This document shows positions 31,101-43,500 of a stretch of DNA of 64,000 nucleotides, piece after piece. Below the pieces are notes generated by a model. That model had not been told where the DNA came from and made no database searches. It saw nothing but the letters and a program-made list of their open reading frames with translations. A program made the translations under genes and the position numbers. The stretch comes from Zygnema cylindricum. Its lineage: Eukaryota > Streptophyta > Zygnematophyceae > Zygnematales > Zygnemataceae. The DNA lies in the NCBI GenBank assembly GCA_037447655.1, contig JBBHKE010002684.1, positions 300,754 to 364,753 of the forward strand. Direction: 5' to 3'. Numbering within the stretch: position 1 is the first letter of the stretch; the number at the start of each line of letters is the position of its first letter.

Positions 31101-32401
31101 TGAAATTCTATGGGCTCCATTGCCACACAGAATTCGCAAATCAGCTAATCTAGATAGTGCCGACTCTTATTTTATAACCCCAAATGATTGACCCCTTGAC
31201 AATCAAAACCCCATTAAAGCTTCACCTGTGTGAAACAAGACTTTTTGTGTGCTCAGTTCCACCAGAGAATGCAAAGTTAGAATATTTGATTTGGATACAT
31301 TCACCCATTTTGACTCTCCCTTAGAAATGCAGCCACCCAGGAAGGCAAAAACTATGACCGACTACACCCTTGTGTAGCTTAGACTCCCTTGAGTCCGCAG
31401 CAAAAATAATAACTTAAAATGGCCAAGTAAATTAATAGTTATGGCTGGCCAAAGTTTACCATATATACAAGGTGCTCTCTGGGAGAGGCAGCTACCTACC
31501 AAAATATTCTAAGTCCTAAAACCCCTCTCTAAGCCCCCTAATACTAAATTACGAACCAATGACAAGACTTTAAAGTACATAAAGCTATAGGTGCCGGTGT
31601 ACTTTTTGTACGGCCATCATACGACATGGCTTAAAACTAGCACGTGTCTTATCCAAACTCGTTCTTTTAATTCACGGAATTTGTGCTGGCAAATATTATC
31701 TCTCCACGTGGCTCCACGTCATGCCACGTCTTAAAAACGATACCGTAAAAGAAAGTACAAGTGCTGGAGTACTTTTTGTACGTACATTGTACGAAATCAC
31801 CATAGTTCAACGTTTATCACTTCCTGATTTTTTTTCTTCCGTTCCGAAAATTCCGTAAGCCCCTATGATGTTGCCACGTGTCATCCGGAGTGGCGGCGTT
31901 TGAAACTGCCAAATTTTCCTTTCCGCGATGTCGGCGCTAACCACGGCCGTCCGATTTACATCTTCATTTAAAACAGACCGTCGAAATAAATGTCCGTACT
32001 ATTTATTTCGTCCGGTACTAAAAGTACAACTGTTTCTATGCCCTATATACTGTAATCCAGTTAAATGGAAAAGCCTACCTGTAACTATTTAAATATCTAT
32101 CAAACCCTATATGTCCTAACACTAGTCCTAGACTAAATGGACAAAGCTAACATCTACTGAAATGTTTGACGGACGGTAGGTATCAAGATTAATTCGTGGG
32201 TCCCTCAAATACCTTTTTAGTAAATATACCTATTATCTACTCCTATCTCTCCGAAGAGCTTAGGCAGCCATGGCTCTAGCTCCCTCTCTAGCCTTCAGCG
32301 ACTAAAACAAGTGTGGGGGCTTGGAGAAGGAGGTTAGAGGCAAACTACCTCTGCTACTTTTCTATCCTAAAACAGACCTAGAAAATACATAAATATCAAC
32401 A
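31101..32401 (-). repeat. solo LTR (A2 family) inserted in gypsy
   Basis: About 1.3 kb in minus orientation (right end ...ATATCAACA at 32401, left end TGAAATTCTATGGG at 31101). Gypsy sequence continues on both sides. Flanks GTGAG and CTCAG match at three of five positions, so the target duplication is eroded or the left edge is off by a few bases. No internal sequence remains. Confidence 0.82.
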
Positions 32402-33104
32402 CTCAGCCCCTTAATCAGCTATTGCGGAAGGACCAAGAATGGTAGTGGGCCGAAGAACGACATATCGCCTTCTAGTTCTTGAAGGATGCTCTTAAGCAAC
32501 ACCCATTGCTCCGTATGCGTGATCACCAGAGGCCTTTCCTCCTTTATAGTGATTGGAGCAGGTTTGGATTGGAAGCGGTTTTGGCTCAAGTTGATGATGC
32601 CGGAGCTGAATATATGGTGGCCTACGCCAACCGGAGCAACAACAAAGTAGAGGGAAATTATAGTAGTTACCACGAAGAGCTACTCGCAGCAGTTTGGGCA
32701 ATCGAGCATTTCCAACCTTATTTGTACGGGGTCCATTTCAACATGATTACGGATCACCAACCCCTAAAATGGATCATAGAAAGTAGCAAGTTAACCTGCA
32801 AGCTCGCCAGATGGGTTGTTATCCTGCAAGAATATGATTTCAACATTGTTCACCGGGTAGGGGAAATTCATGGCAATGCCGACGAACTTAGCCGGAATCC
32901 CGATCCAACCACCCTGAATTCAACCAGAGCTCGGCATGATGAGGACCAAGAAATCAATTTAGGCATCATTCGAGCATCCTTCGCCTTCACCTGGCTTCCC
33001 CAATCTAGGGGGGAACAGCCAACTTTCTCGGCCAACGTGGAGGGGCAGGCGCCAATAAGGGCCGGACGTAAGGATATCTGGAACGATCTCGATGCCCTCT
33101 AATC
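32402..33104 (+). pseudogene. gypsy RNase H domain
   Basis: SPLINQLLRKDQEW, then DALKQHPLLRM, FLLYSDWSRFGLEAVLAQ (catalytic Asp region), SNNKVEGNYSSYHEELLAAVWAIEHFQPYLYG (catalytic Glu), MITDHQPLKWI (third Asp), KLARWVVILQEYDF and HGNADELSRNP (last Asp). The core from 32479 to 33102 is uninterrupted, ending in TAA. It is the best-preserved gypsy domain here. Confidence 0.92.
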
Positions 33105-33532
33105 TATCCAGCAGGGGGCACCTCTTCCCCACTTGACTGGAAATCAATTTTCTCGAGTGCAGACCCGAATAGTGGCGTACGATTCGGACAGAGGAGTTCT
33201 TCTCTGAAAATGGTCACAGTGCACAAGAAAAGTGGTTCCCCCCCCCTCTGACCGAGAAACTCTGATTTCCAATCTCCATCACCAATGTGGACACTTCGCG
33301 CAAATTCCGACCACTTCCCTAGTTACGGGCTCTTATTGGTGGCACGAGTTGCGGACCGAAGTCAACCGAATTGTGCAAACTTGCTCCTCCTGCGATCGAG
33401 TCAAGGCAGCTTTTGACAAAAAAGGTCGAACCGAGCTTCGTTCGCTTTTTATCCGAGGAATGTTTTATTATTGGTCTATGGATCTTTTAGGACCTCTTCC
33501 GACTAGCAAGCAGAGAGCGGCTTTGTGCTGGT
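33105..33532 (+). pseudogene. gypsy integrase N-terminal zinc domain
   Basis: After a stop and frameshift, 33232-33532 encodes LISNLHHQCGHFAQ...SYWWHELRTEVNRIVQTCSSCDRVKA, the H2C2 zinc finger of gypsy integrase, then WSMDLLGPLPTSKQR with the first catalytic Asp. It is interrupted at 33533 by a solo LTR. Confidence 0.88.
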
Positions 33533-34669
33533 TGAAATTCTATGGGCTCCATTGCCACACAAAATTCGCATATCAAAAGAAGCTAATCTAGATAGTGGCG
33601 ACTCCAAGTTTATATAAACCCAAATGATTGACCCCTTGACAATCAGAACCCCATTACAGCTTCACCCGTGTGAAATAAGACTTTCTGTGTTCTCAGTTCC
33701 ACCACATAATGCAAAGTTAGAATATGAGATTTGGACACATTCACCCAATTTGACTTTCCCTTAGAAATGCAGCCACCATGGCAGGCAAACACTCTGATCG
33801 ATTACTTCCTTGTGTAGCCTGGACTCCCCTGAGTCCGGAGCAAAAAGAATCACTGAATTTGGTCAACTGAGTTAATAGTTATGGCTGGCCAAAGTTTGCC
33901 ATTTATACAAGATGCTCTCTGGGAGAGGCGGCTACCTACCCAAAAATATTCTAAGTCCTAAACCCCTCTCTAAACCTTCTAGTAGTGAGGTACTGACGAA
34001 TCATAGGACTGTACCGTACAAGAAAGTACAGATGCCGGTGTATTTTTTGTACGGACAGTGTACGACGTCGCCATTATGCGATATTTGTCACATGCGGATT
34101 TGTTGTCTTCCGTTCTGGAGATTCCGCAAACCCGTATGATGTTTCCACATGTCATCCGGAGTGGCGACGTCCGCAAACCGCCAAATTGTACTTTCCGCGA
34201 AACCGGCGCTAACCACGGTCGTCCGATTGATATCGGTTTTTAATACGGACCGTCGAAACAAATGTCCGTACGATTTGTTTCGTCCGGTACTAATAGTACA
34301 ACTGTTTCTATGTCTCATAAACCGTAATCTAGCTAAATGGAAAATCCTACATGTAAATGTTTATATACATATCAAACCCAATATACCTTAGCACTAGTCC
34401 TAGACTAAACGGACAAAGCTATCGGCTACTGGTCACTTGACGGACGGCAGGTACCAGGATCAATTCTTGGGTCCGTCAAGTACCTTTTCGTACATCTACC
34501 TAAATCAACCCCTGTCTTCTCTAGTGAGCTTAGGCAGCCATGGCTCTAGCTCCCAATCTACCTTTTAGTGACTATGAAAAGTGTGGGGGCTTGGAGAAGG
34601 GAGTTAGAGGCAGGCTGCCTCTCCTCTTTTTCTATCCTAATAGAACTAGAAAATACTAAAATATCAACA
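33533..34669 (-). repeat. solo LTR (A2 family) inserted in gypsy integrase
   Basis: 1137 bp, minus orientation, TGAAATTCTATGGG at the left and ATATCAACA at the right. Flanks CTGGT (33528-33532) and TTGGT (34670-34674) are a target duplication with one mismatch. The interior has a perfect CTTGACGGAC/GTCCGTCAAG stem around the tRNA-like module (34436-34481) and a GTAC cluster. Confidence 0.9.
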
Positions 34670-35571
34670 TTGGTCATGATAGAACATTTTTCCAAGTGGA
34701 TCGAGTTGGTGGTTTTTCCCCGGAAGGAGTCTAAGGCAATTGCAGATGCTTTTTTGCAAAGGGTTTTAGCCCAATTGCGGGCGCCTGCGCAAGTTCTAAC
34801 TGACCAAGGCTCCAAATTTGCTGGAGAATTTTCCAACCTCTTCGAAAAATGTCTAGTCGAGCATCGGGTGTCCAGCCGTGACCACCCGCAAGCCAACGGC
34901 TTGGCCAAAAGGTGCGTACAGACAGTAAAGCGATCACAACGGAATATGCAGTTGAAGAAGATTTGGGCGAGTGGGACAGAAGGGTGCCTTTGATTGCTAT
35001 GGGTTATAGATTCAACAGGCTGACTTCTCTTCACTCCTGTAGCCCTACCTTCATTTTATTTGGACAGTATCCCATATTGCCCGGGGCTGCATCGACCCAA
35101 GCGGTGGTCCTTCCAGAGATGGATGACCAAGGAATAGTCAGAAAACTGATCGCCGACAGAGCTAAGATATTCCATCGAGAGATGCCTCTCGCCATGGAGA
35201 ATTTGCAGGCGGCTCAACACCGAGATTAGTTGTGGTATTCTCAGCGTCGGAGTGGAAATTTTGTGCCACGGCAGCGACGATTTATGCCAGGGGACTTTGT
35301 ATATCGGATGCAAGAGAAGAAGGACACACTAGATATTTTTGCCGGGAGAGTAATTTTGAAAGTGGTCGAAAATTCCAACAAAGGGGTTCTTACATTGGAG
35401 GGAAAGGATGGTAGAAGAATTAAAGAGAATCAAATCAATGTGGCCCCTTGCCATCTTCGGGGATTGGAAGACGAACCCACTTTCCACTTAATTAACTTTG
35501 TTGATCCTCCTTCTTGTTCCTCAGCTTGCAATCAATCCTCCCAGCTGCACGACATATTGGTTTGCAATTAG
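34670..35571 (+). pseudogene. gypsy integrase core and C-terminus
   Basis: VMIEHFSKWIELVVFPRKES, LTDQGSKFAGEF (second catalytic Asp), HPQANGLAKRCVQTVKRS (Glu position reads Lys, so it is probably dead), GTEGCLDCYGL and FNRLTSLHSCSPTFILFG with frame changes. The C-terminal FVPRQRRFMPGDFVYRMQEKKDTLDIFAGRV-type region follows (35230-35571). A TAG interrupts at 35227. It ends in HLINFVDPPS...CN. Confidence 0.88.
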
Positions 35572-36785
35572 TGTGGTCAGTGTTGGCATTCAGCTTGTAT
35601 CCCCTCCTCTTGGGAACCACACCCTCTACACTCCATCACCAGGTTCTGTGGGAACTGCGAATGGAGCAGGTAACTGTGTTTATATCTTAGTCATGGTTGA
35701 CTTAGAGGGGGGGGGAATGGGATATCAGCCTGATTTCCGAGACCCAAATCCCTTTCACTGGCTAAGGGGGGGGGGAAAGGGAAGGGGATTACTTTCGCCT
35801 TCCACTGCACTCATCCCGATTCCGTGTCCGAGCGTCTCTCCTATTTTGCATGCATATCTATGGGAGGAATGTGGGCAGCCTTGGGCATGATCATCATTCT
35901 AGGAAGAATTCGCATTTGGGGGTTATTTGCAGGACTCCGATGCTCGCGACTCCGGGCTTTGTGCCCTTCCCTCACGTTACTCAAGCACGCTCGACACAAT
36001 TTTGCAATTTATTCGTACGGTTACAATTTTAACAATACAGCTCAAAGTTTTAAAAGAAAAAAATTGAAAAAAACTTATGATTAAACACATGGGGCCAAAC
36101 CTCAAAAAGATTATACCAATTAGTTTTGGGCTAACGGTTATTCGTGTATCGTATTTATTGACAATAATTTCCCAATATCGATATAACGAGATTATTAAGA
36201 CCATGTTTAGATACTAATATAAATATATTGGGACATTTACAACAGTAGCAAATTTAACGATACGCAACATAATTTTTCTTTCTGCAAATCAAAACAACAA
36301 AAACGCGTTGGAATTGAAACCGAAAGTAATGAAAAATATATAAGATTGTAGCGTGGTGTAAATATGGGATATTTCTAAGGTAAATAAGAACATGGTGCAA
36401 TCACAATTACTATGTGGATGATTTGTCGAGTAGCAAAAAAAATAAAAGCATAAAGTAACATTACGAAAACGTTTAAGATTTATGGTGTTATTGATGTGTT
36501 TTAATCTCGATATTTATCAACAATGACATAAAATATGGAGATCCTAATGATTGGCGATTATTTAACAATATATTATTTTATAAAGTTAAGATATTTTAGA
36601 GCTCAAAATTTAAAATAAAACCAATGGGACGTTTTCTGTATATAAAAAGTGTGAATTTATCGATAGCTTCATTATATATTTTGGCTATTTTATGGCGTGG
36701 CAAATATATTTAATATGGAATAAACGTACAAACAAAATAACTAATTTCCTTCCTTTCAAGGTTATTGTACCATCCATTAATATTC
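35572..36785. other. unassigned interval after gypsy, with polypurine tracts
   Basis: Two purine runs with G8-G10 blocks (about 35704-35720 and 35765-35796) lie 130-220 bp after the integrase stop, where a gypsy polypurine tract would be. No LTR could be confirmed because no partner copy exists here. Beyond 36000 the sequence is AT-rich with no recognised features. Confidence 0.45.
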
Positions 36786-37313
36786 TCTCCCCCATATATA
36801 TATATAATGTACCTTTTTATAAATACTCTCTTATATATATACTTTTATAATATATTTGTATATCTTTCTATATGTTATATATCTCCATCTTTATGTCTCT
36901 ATCTATACTCTCTCTTATATATATACATATATCTACATAAATGTCTAGATATGCATATAGTATATATACACATATACATAAAATTCACATAAATATATCT
37001 GATATACATATAATTTATACATATATATAATATATGCATATATAATATCCTTTCCTCCCCTCTCTTCTTCCTCTCTCTCTCTTCTACATTATACCATGCT
37101 CTTTTCTCCTCTCCTCTCCCCATATTTTATATATATAATATATCTGTATATATATTATATTTACATTTATATTCATATTATCATAGATTATATTAGATAT
37201 ATATATATATATATATGTATATTGTAATATATGTATTAATATAGATGTATGTATATATATGTGTATATATATATATGTATAAAAATATATATGAATATCT
37301 ATATGTATGTATA
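36786..37313. repeat. TA-rich microsatellite region
   Basis: Long runs of ATATAT and TATATATG/TATACATA variants, with a TC-rich patch (CTCTCTCTCTTC) near 37050-37120. Open frames across it are low-complexity Tyr/Ile strings and are not genes. Confidence 0.85.
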
Positions 37314-38326
37314 TGTTATTGAGAATTGAAATCTTTAGTTGAGTAAATATAGCTATTTGAGGATACTCAGGACTAATATTATTTTCTCTCTATGACAGTT
37401 GTAAAACTTACCTTTAATAGTGTGACTGTAGCAGATAGACAGTAGAAGTGTACTATACTTCTACTGGGACACCCGTCGACAGTGGGAGACGATGGAGGTA
37501 TTTCGAAATAGCGACCGACACCCACATACGCGTGTCACAAATCATACGGGCGGGTTCAGCGAATCGGACGGACAAAGACAAATCCGATTATCTGGGAGAG
37601 AATTGTGAGAGATTGAAAGTAGGTCGTCTATATGAACCGATTCAACAAACGCAATCAAAATGGGGACCAAAATGAGTAAGTGCGTTGTACGCACTCAGGA
37701 TGTTAGTACCACGAGATCAACATTTATTTGGACTTTTGTAATGAATGCTGACTAAGCATCGACAATATTAATTGTATAGCCGTTATTTGTAAATATCTAG
37801 AAAACAAATGGTTGTCGTTTAGTGCATTAGAATTTAGTGTTACACTTTTCATTTAGCGGCAAGTAGTAATTAGGGTTTTGGAAGTACTCGCGGTACTGTG
37901 ACGTACACGTTGTATACTTTGTCGTAAGTCAGCATAGTACTTTAGTACAGCCACCCGAATTAGTGTGACGGCCACCCGAATTAGTGTGACCAGTAGATAC
38001 TCTTTGTGAGTATGTAGTTTAGGACTTAGCCAATTTTGAATCATCCATTTTTGGGATTATGATTTTTTAAGGGCAATTTTTGGGAAACTTCAACACATCA
38101 TATCTTATGGTTTACATAGTCATTTGGGCTGCAATTTTTGGAATTGTTAGTTTACTGTGTTATGTATCATTGTGGCAAATTTGAGGAATATTGGCCTTTT
38201 TAGTCATATTTTGTGTCAGTTGAAAGTTGGTTAATGAGTATGTGCTTAATAGTTTTTGTTTTTTTTCATGTCTACTTCCACTACTTCTGTTGGTTTTCCT
38301 CCTGCAACGCTGGTTGTAGAACAACA
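37314..38326 (+). repeat. diverged family 2 copia LTR
   Basis: The right end (ATGTCTACTTCCAC...TAGAACAACA at 38326) and the preceding TTTTTGGGAAACTTC segment match family 2 LTRs, followed by GGTTATGGGC. The left limit (TGTTATTGAG, 37314) is a guess. It contains a duplicated 21-bp unit GCCACCCGAATTAGTGTGAC near 37960-38000. Confidence 0.6.
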
Positions 38327-38801
38327 GGTTATGGGCTTTTCATCAAGATTTATTATCTTCAATGGCCAAAAGTATGCTTACTAGGCGACGATGGTTCAAT
38401 CTTCGTTTGAAACTACTAACTTATTGGGGGTCTTGTGTGACTCGCTTGATGAAACAGATCTGAGTTGGGCGAAAAAGAATTCAATGGCAAGGAACAATCT
38501 CATTGTGTGTATTTCAAAACATCTAGTCATGTCTCAACTGATAATGAAGAAGGCGAGGGAGATTTGGACATCACTAAAATCTGCTTTTGAGAAAGCGAAC
38601 TTCGAGGAAGAGCACTTTGTGGCTAGAAAAATTTGGGGGTACAAATACTCGGGGGAAAATATGGTCGAGTATTGTGACATTTTTTTTCACTTATTACTGC
38701 AGACTCTTCTACTGGTGGCTCTTTCCCTGAGTTTCAACAGGCAATTTTGCTTATTAGAGGTCTTTTTAGTAACATAAAAGGTGTGTCAATTCAGTTAAAA
38801 A
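38268..38801 (+). pseudogene. family 2 copia gag N-terminal fragment
   Basis: Starts MSTSTTSVGFPPATLVVEQQVMGFSSR inside the LTR, as in the 25.7-kb copy. A TAG at 38382-38384 replaces the Trp of KYVYWADM. The frame continues with SLDETDLSWAKKN, KKAREIWTSLKSAFEKANF and ARKIWGYKYSGENM, then shifts near 38690. It is cut at 38801 by a family 3 LTR. Confidence 0.85.
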
Positions 38802-40169
38802 GGTTGTTTTTAGGAAGATTTAGTTTCGTACATGCGTGAGCGTATTTGTGTGCCCACGTAATTATTAGAATTACTGTGGAAGCTTGAACAGATTTGCAAA
38901 TTGGGGGAGTAATTGTACGAATGAATTTAAAGTGACAAAAAGTACAAATTGAGTGACGCGAAGAAGCGTACGAAAATACGGAATGCGAAATAGAAATGGA
39001 CGGCGGATCGTTTCGTGATCCGATTTGAAATATTCAAAGTGTTTGAAAAAGTACGCCGGCCATACGAAACATAATGCGACAGACAACATTTATTAAATGG
39101 GACCCCGTCGGTACGGAGCGTCGTATTTGACAAGTGTACTTTAAATTTGGCACGTGAGATTTACGGCGAAGTACGTGGTTTCATTCGGATAGAATTTGGA
39201 TAGTATGGTTTAATTTCGGCAGTGGTTCGAGCTACACGTGGAGGGCGGACGGTGTCTGCCGATATTTTCAAGGGATCACATTATTTTTGATGACGTATTT
39301 TAAATGGTCCGTACATATTCGATGTCGGTTCACTACGTAGTATTGTCGACAAGTGACTAAGCAAGTTGTCACTTATGACGCAGATTTGTGGATGCGTCGT
39401 GTAAATATTTGAAACATCAATGTTTTGTCTTATTAGAAATAATGATTTAGTGTTGATTAAAATAGGTATATTTTACGTGATCAATGAGGGTATCGATAGT
39501 TAAATTTGTGTGTCTTTATGTGTCGTATTTGCAAACAAGTGTACGCTTACGATTGCTTGATTTTCAGGTGTGCGCTAACGATTAATTTATTTCTTAGTAA
39601 TGGGCTATTATGGTTAAATAGAACTTAATGACAATTACGTAATATATATTGGTTATTTTGACACTTAGTGATTCGTTGACAGCTCACAAGTGTATATATA
39701 TGAATGAGCTTTGTTAGGAATAAATCATCAATGCTAATTAGAAAAGTAGGGACCAAAGATGTAGTATTCAAGGGTTATCGATTAGGTCATACATTTGGGT
39801 AATATGTTTATTGATATACTTTTCTTTATTTAATGTTTATGTGAGATTGCACTCTTTTGTTATTATTTATTTGTGTTATTTTATATATGTTTGATATGCA
39901 TTGTTTATGCATTTGTCCTAGGGTTTGTTTATGTTGATTATTCCATCAAACCTTAGATGTTATCCTAAGGTTTGTCTATGTTGATTATTCCATCAAACCT
40001 TAGTTGTTGTCCTAAGGTTTGTTTATGTTGATTATTCCATCAAACCTTAGTTGATGTATGTTAAATGGAGGATGCATTTCAAATGATTGTTCATTGGCCT
40101 AGCTTTGCTTAGCTTTTTGCATGATAGTTTGGGTGGCTTCTGCGGTCTATTTTAGACCAAAGAACAACA
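38802..40169 (+). repeat. family 3 solo LTR (diverged)
   Basis: About 1368 bp. Starts GGTTGTTTTTAGGAAG (first T changed) and ends GACCAAAGAACAACA, collinear with the 1348-bp LTRs at 56841 and 59116 but clearly older. No primer-binding site follows and no clear target duplication was seen (AAAAA left, ATTTT right). Confidence 0.82.
39916..40055 (+). repeat. 48-bp hairpin minisatellite in the family 3 LTR, three units
   Basis: Units of the form CCTAAGGTTTG...CAAACCTTAG, whose arms can pair around TTTATGTTGATTATTCCAT. Three units here, two in the young LTRs (57980-58070 and 60255-60345). Confidence 0.8.
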
Positions 40170-40994
40170 ATTTTCACGCGCTTTGAATCTCGATATCTAT
40201 TTGAGAAACCTATCTCATATTTGATATACTCACCAAAAACATAAGTTTTTTTTTTAACTCTTAGTGGATGCTTTGATTTTTCATTCTTGTGTAAAGAATT
40301 AAAGATAATAAAGAAAAACAAATAAATGTAATAATAATAATCATAATAAAATTTGGTTTTAGAATAACCGATTTGTATAGTAGATTAAGTGTGATGTAAT
40401 AAAACCAATATTTATATATTTTTTTTGGTAACTCTGAGCTTGTAAAAACGTGGTAAAATTTTCAATTGAAATAGCATAATAAAATAGACTTATTATCTGT
40501 CTTTTTTTTGGTTAAAAAACATAGCAATGATAATTGTGGGTTTTCATTTTTTCAAGGCAAAAAAATGTTTCTCTAGCTTCACACCGCTCAGCGTAGAGCC
40601 GCCTCGTGAAAGGATGAGGAATAGTAAAGTTTGAAGGAGTGAAAAAGAGGTTGCATGAGAAGAGGCGGAGTGTGCGACTTAATTGGGCGCCCTCAAATTT
40701 TTCTCTAGTTTTCGTGAAATGGCATCACAATCTTCAGACCCCTAAGATGAAAAAATCCGAACTGGACAAAATGCAACAAAACAAAACAAATTGTGTACTT
40801 TGATGGACCCAAACAGACAAAATATAACGAATAGTGTACCTTTCGTTGCTGCTTGAATTAGATTGAAATTTTTGTAATTATTTTTACACCTGCGAATACG
40901 TGTTCCTATTTGTTTTTACAAAATACTTTGTTTTTAAACACATCGCCCATGTGTTTTTAAAAAGAGTTTGAAGATGACGTTTTTTTGCGTGGCC
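40170..40994. other. unassigned AT-rich interval
   Basis: No domain, LTR or RNA gene recognised between the family 3 solo LTR and the 3' LTR of element F. It may be the oldest, non-retroelement substrate of this region. Confidence 0.4.
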
Positions 40995-42018
40995 TGCAAC
41001 TCTGAGACCTCCATTGGTCCTCAAAGTAGGCAACTTACCAAAATCCCCTAGGATAGCTACAATCCTTAGTCTTTGTTTGAGTATTACTGACACCCTGACG
41101 AAATACAGACTAATCAGATTTCACCCATTAGCGATCAGACTTCTCCCCTTAGCAGAACAAACTCCTCTAAGTCTGTTACAAAAAGAGTCATTGAATTTGC
41201 TCCCTTGGGCAGTTAATTATCAATGGTCAAAGATGACCTTTTATACATGAGCTCTCTTTGAGAGAGAGAGACGGCTACCTATAATTTTCCCAAGTCCTAA
41301 ACCCTTATCTAATCCCACTACTACTGAAGTACGCAACCAATCAATTCACTAACTAGTATAGAAAGGTACTTAGCTCGGAGTACTTTCTGTAGTGCCATTG
41401 TACAACATGGCCAAGAAGACGACGCCTGTCATATCCGGGTTTGCCATGGTATGTCCCGGAGATGCCGCTATCGCATGTCATGTTGCCACGTGTTACTCGG
41501 TGTGGTTGTGACCGCAAACCGCCAAATCGTCCATTCCGTGATCCGAACTTCTTCCTCTGCCGTGTGATTGATATCGACCTTAATTTATAGCCGTTAAAAT
41601 TCAAGGTGTACTTTTCGATGTAATTCTATCTAACTATGTCTATGTGATTGTGTTCCGTTCGTCAGTTAAATGAACTTATCTATTTCCACGTCTTTAAGTA
41701 GCTATCGTACTCTATATACTTCAACACAGGTGATAGGCTACATGGTAACGACACTAGGCTAATTGGATGGACGGTAGGTACCACGATCGAATTTTGGGTG
41801 CGTTAACCTTTTTGGTAAGTTCACCAAAAGGCTGCCTTCTGACTCTAAGGGAAGCATAGGCAGCCATGACTCTGGCTTCCTCTCCAGCCTTTAATGACTA
41901 CGGCAAGAATGGGGGCTAGAGAGAGAAGTTAGAGGCACGTTGCCTCTGCTTTTTCCTCCTCCTATTTAAATCAATTAAGTAACTAAAAAATACCTAAGAA
42001 AAACCTTTAATCTCAACT
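40995..42018 (-). repeat. 3' LTR of copia F
   Basis: 1024 bp, minus orientation; left end TGCAACTCTGAGACC, right end ...TCTCAACT (terminal A changed), followed by the complement of a polypurine tract (CTCCCCTTATTTTCC). It has the G-box (CCACGTGT), tRNA-like and GTAC modules. The left flank TGGCC (40990-40994) would be one copy of the target duplication. Confidence 0.85.
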
Positions 42019-43500
42019 CTCCCCTTATTTTCCAGTCATTTTTAAATTTGAGTCCACACTTCTCTCTAATTAATTTAGGAGAAGGCACAAGCTTTGTCAT
42101 CATGCCTGCCACCATCTCAGTGTCTGGTCTATACTCTAGACTTATTATTTTTTTCTCCACCTTCTCCTTGACAAAGCTAAGTCTGATATCTGTGTGATTT
42201 GCTTTAAAGTAATGTTTAGGATTAGCAGCAATTGCAATTGCTGCTTGATTATCACAAAATATTTTTTGAATTCCACTCTTAAGATTTCCCCAATTCACCA
42301 AGCAAGGATTTGACCCACATCACTTCCTTCACAGCAGAGCAAAATGCCATATACTTTGCCTCCATGGTGGACTGAGCAATGACCTTTTGCTGCTTACTGC
42401 TCCAGCAACAAGCACCATTCTTCACATACAACACATATCCAGATGTACATCTTCGCATCGGAGCATCCCCATAGCTGGCATCACTCCAAGAGGTGATGTT
42501 AGTATTTTCCCCACCCAGATGTTGCCATAGATCCCTAGTTCCTATAAGATATCTGAGGACCCTATTAGCTATTTCCCAATCCTTTTTGGTAAGAGCATTC
42601 GGACTCCTACTTAGCACTCATACAGCTGCTGCCGAATCGATCTGGTACAATTTATAAAATAAATCAGATTGCCCACTACCTGTCTGTATGGGATAGTCTG
42701 CATTAACTTCTTCTCTTCTTTACCTAGTTCATCATCTAGAATTAGGATATCTCTTTCCTCACTCCCCTCACTTCCCTTTTTTGGGTCCATGGGATTCGTA
42801 CAACTGTTGGCTTTGTCCATCTGAAATTTTTCCAACATGTTTCCAATTGCCACTTTTTGAGTTAGTCTAATTATCCTCTTTTCTCTATCTCTTTTTACTT
42901 GTATTCCCAAAATATATCTTGCCTCCCCTATGTCCTTCATTTCAAATCTTCCCTTTAGATCAGTTTTTAGTTTGTTGATTTTCTCCATTGACTTACTCAT
43001 AACAAGCAAATCATCAACGTAAATTCCAATAATGATGACACCTTCCTCATCTTCAAAAACATAAATTGAATGATCTGAACTCATCCGGATGTATCCCACA
43101 CCAGTAAAGAACTCATCAATTTTCTTGTTCCATTGTCGGGGCGCGTGTTTCAAACCATTAAGAGATTTGATCAGCCGGCATACCTTACTTTCCTCTCCTT
43201 ATTCCACGAATTCTTTAAGCTGTCGCATGAAGATCTCCTCCTCTAGTTCTCCATTCAAGAAGGCTGTCTTGATGTCCATTTGGTGTACTTCTATGTCTTC
43301 TGCAAGTGCCAGACAGAGAAGTATCTGGGCTGAGGGAAATCAGACGATTGGAGCAAAGGTTTCTTCGTAGTCTATTCCCTCTTTCTGAGTAAAACCTTTG
43401 GCCACTAACCGGGCCTTATACCGCTCAATAGTATTGTCCGAATTCAATTTTTATTTTAAAACGCACTTACATCCAATTGGTTTTCGATCGGGTTGACAGT
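42019..43500 (-). pseudogene. copia F reverse transcriptase-RNase H pseudogene
   Basis: RT motifs on the minus strand: MDIKTAFLNGELEEEIFM (about 43260), APRQWNKKIDEFF, IGIYVDDLLVMSKS (polymerase motif, about 43000), DIGEARYILGIQVKRD and SLIYF. A frame break near 42615 leads to RNase H WSDASYGDAPMRR, STMEAKYMAFCSA and, after another shift near 42290, FCDNQAAIAIAANPKHYF. All three RNase H acidic residues are visible. It ends near 42040. Confidence 0.88.

Larger units (their letters stand above)
20700..35571 (+). mobile_element. Ty3/gypsy element with an internal DNA methyltransferase, split by nested insertions
   Basis: Collinear gypsy pol in five blocks: protease (20722-20988), C5 methyltransferase (21195-22205), RT (22399-23294 and 30961-31100), RNase H (32402-33104) and integrase (33105-33532 and 34670-35571). 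Gaps are filled by the family 2 copia complex and two solo LTRs, two of them with near-perfect target duplications. Gag and both LTRs were not found; the 5' side is cut at 20700. RNase H followed by an H2C2 integrase, with integrase last, defines it as Ty3/gypsy, not copia. Confidence 0.85.

Noticed and set aside
35704-35796. 3' LTR start of the gypsy element at the G-rich purine tracts
   Set aside because: No second LTR copy is in the window and no TG...CA pair can be tested, so the LTR could not be called.
36765-37123. Tyr/Ile-rich open frames
   Set aside because: They are translations of TA microsatellite.
40600-40720. Possible small RNA gene in a more GC-rich patch
   Set aside because: No promoter element, terminator or recognisable fold.
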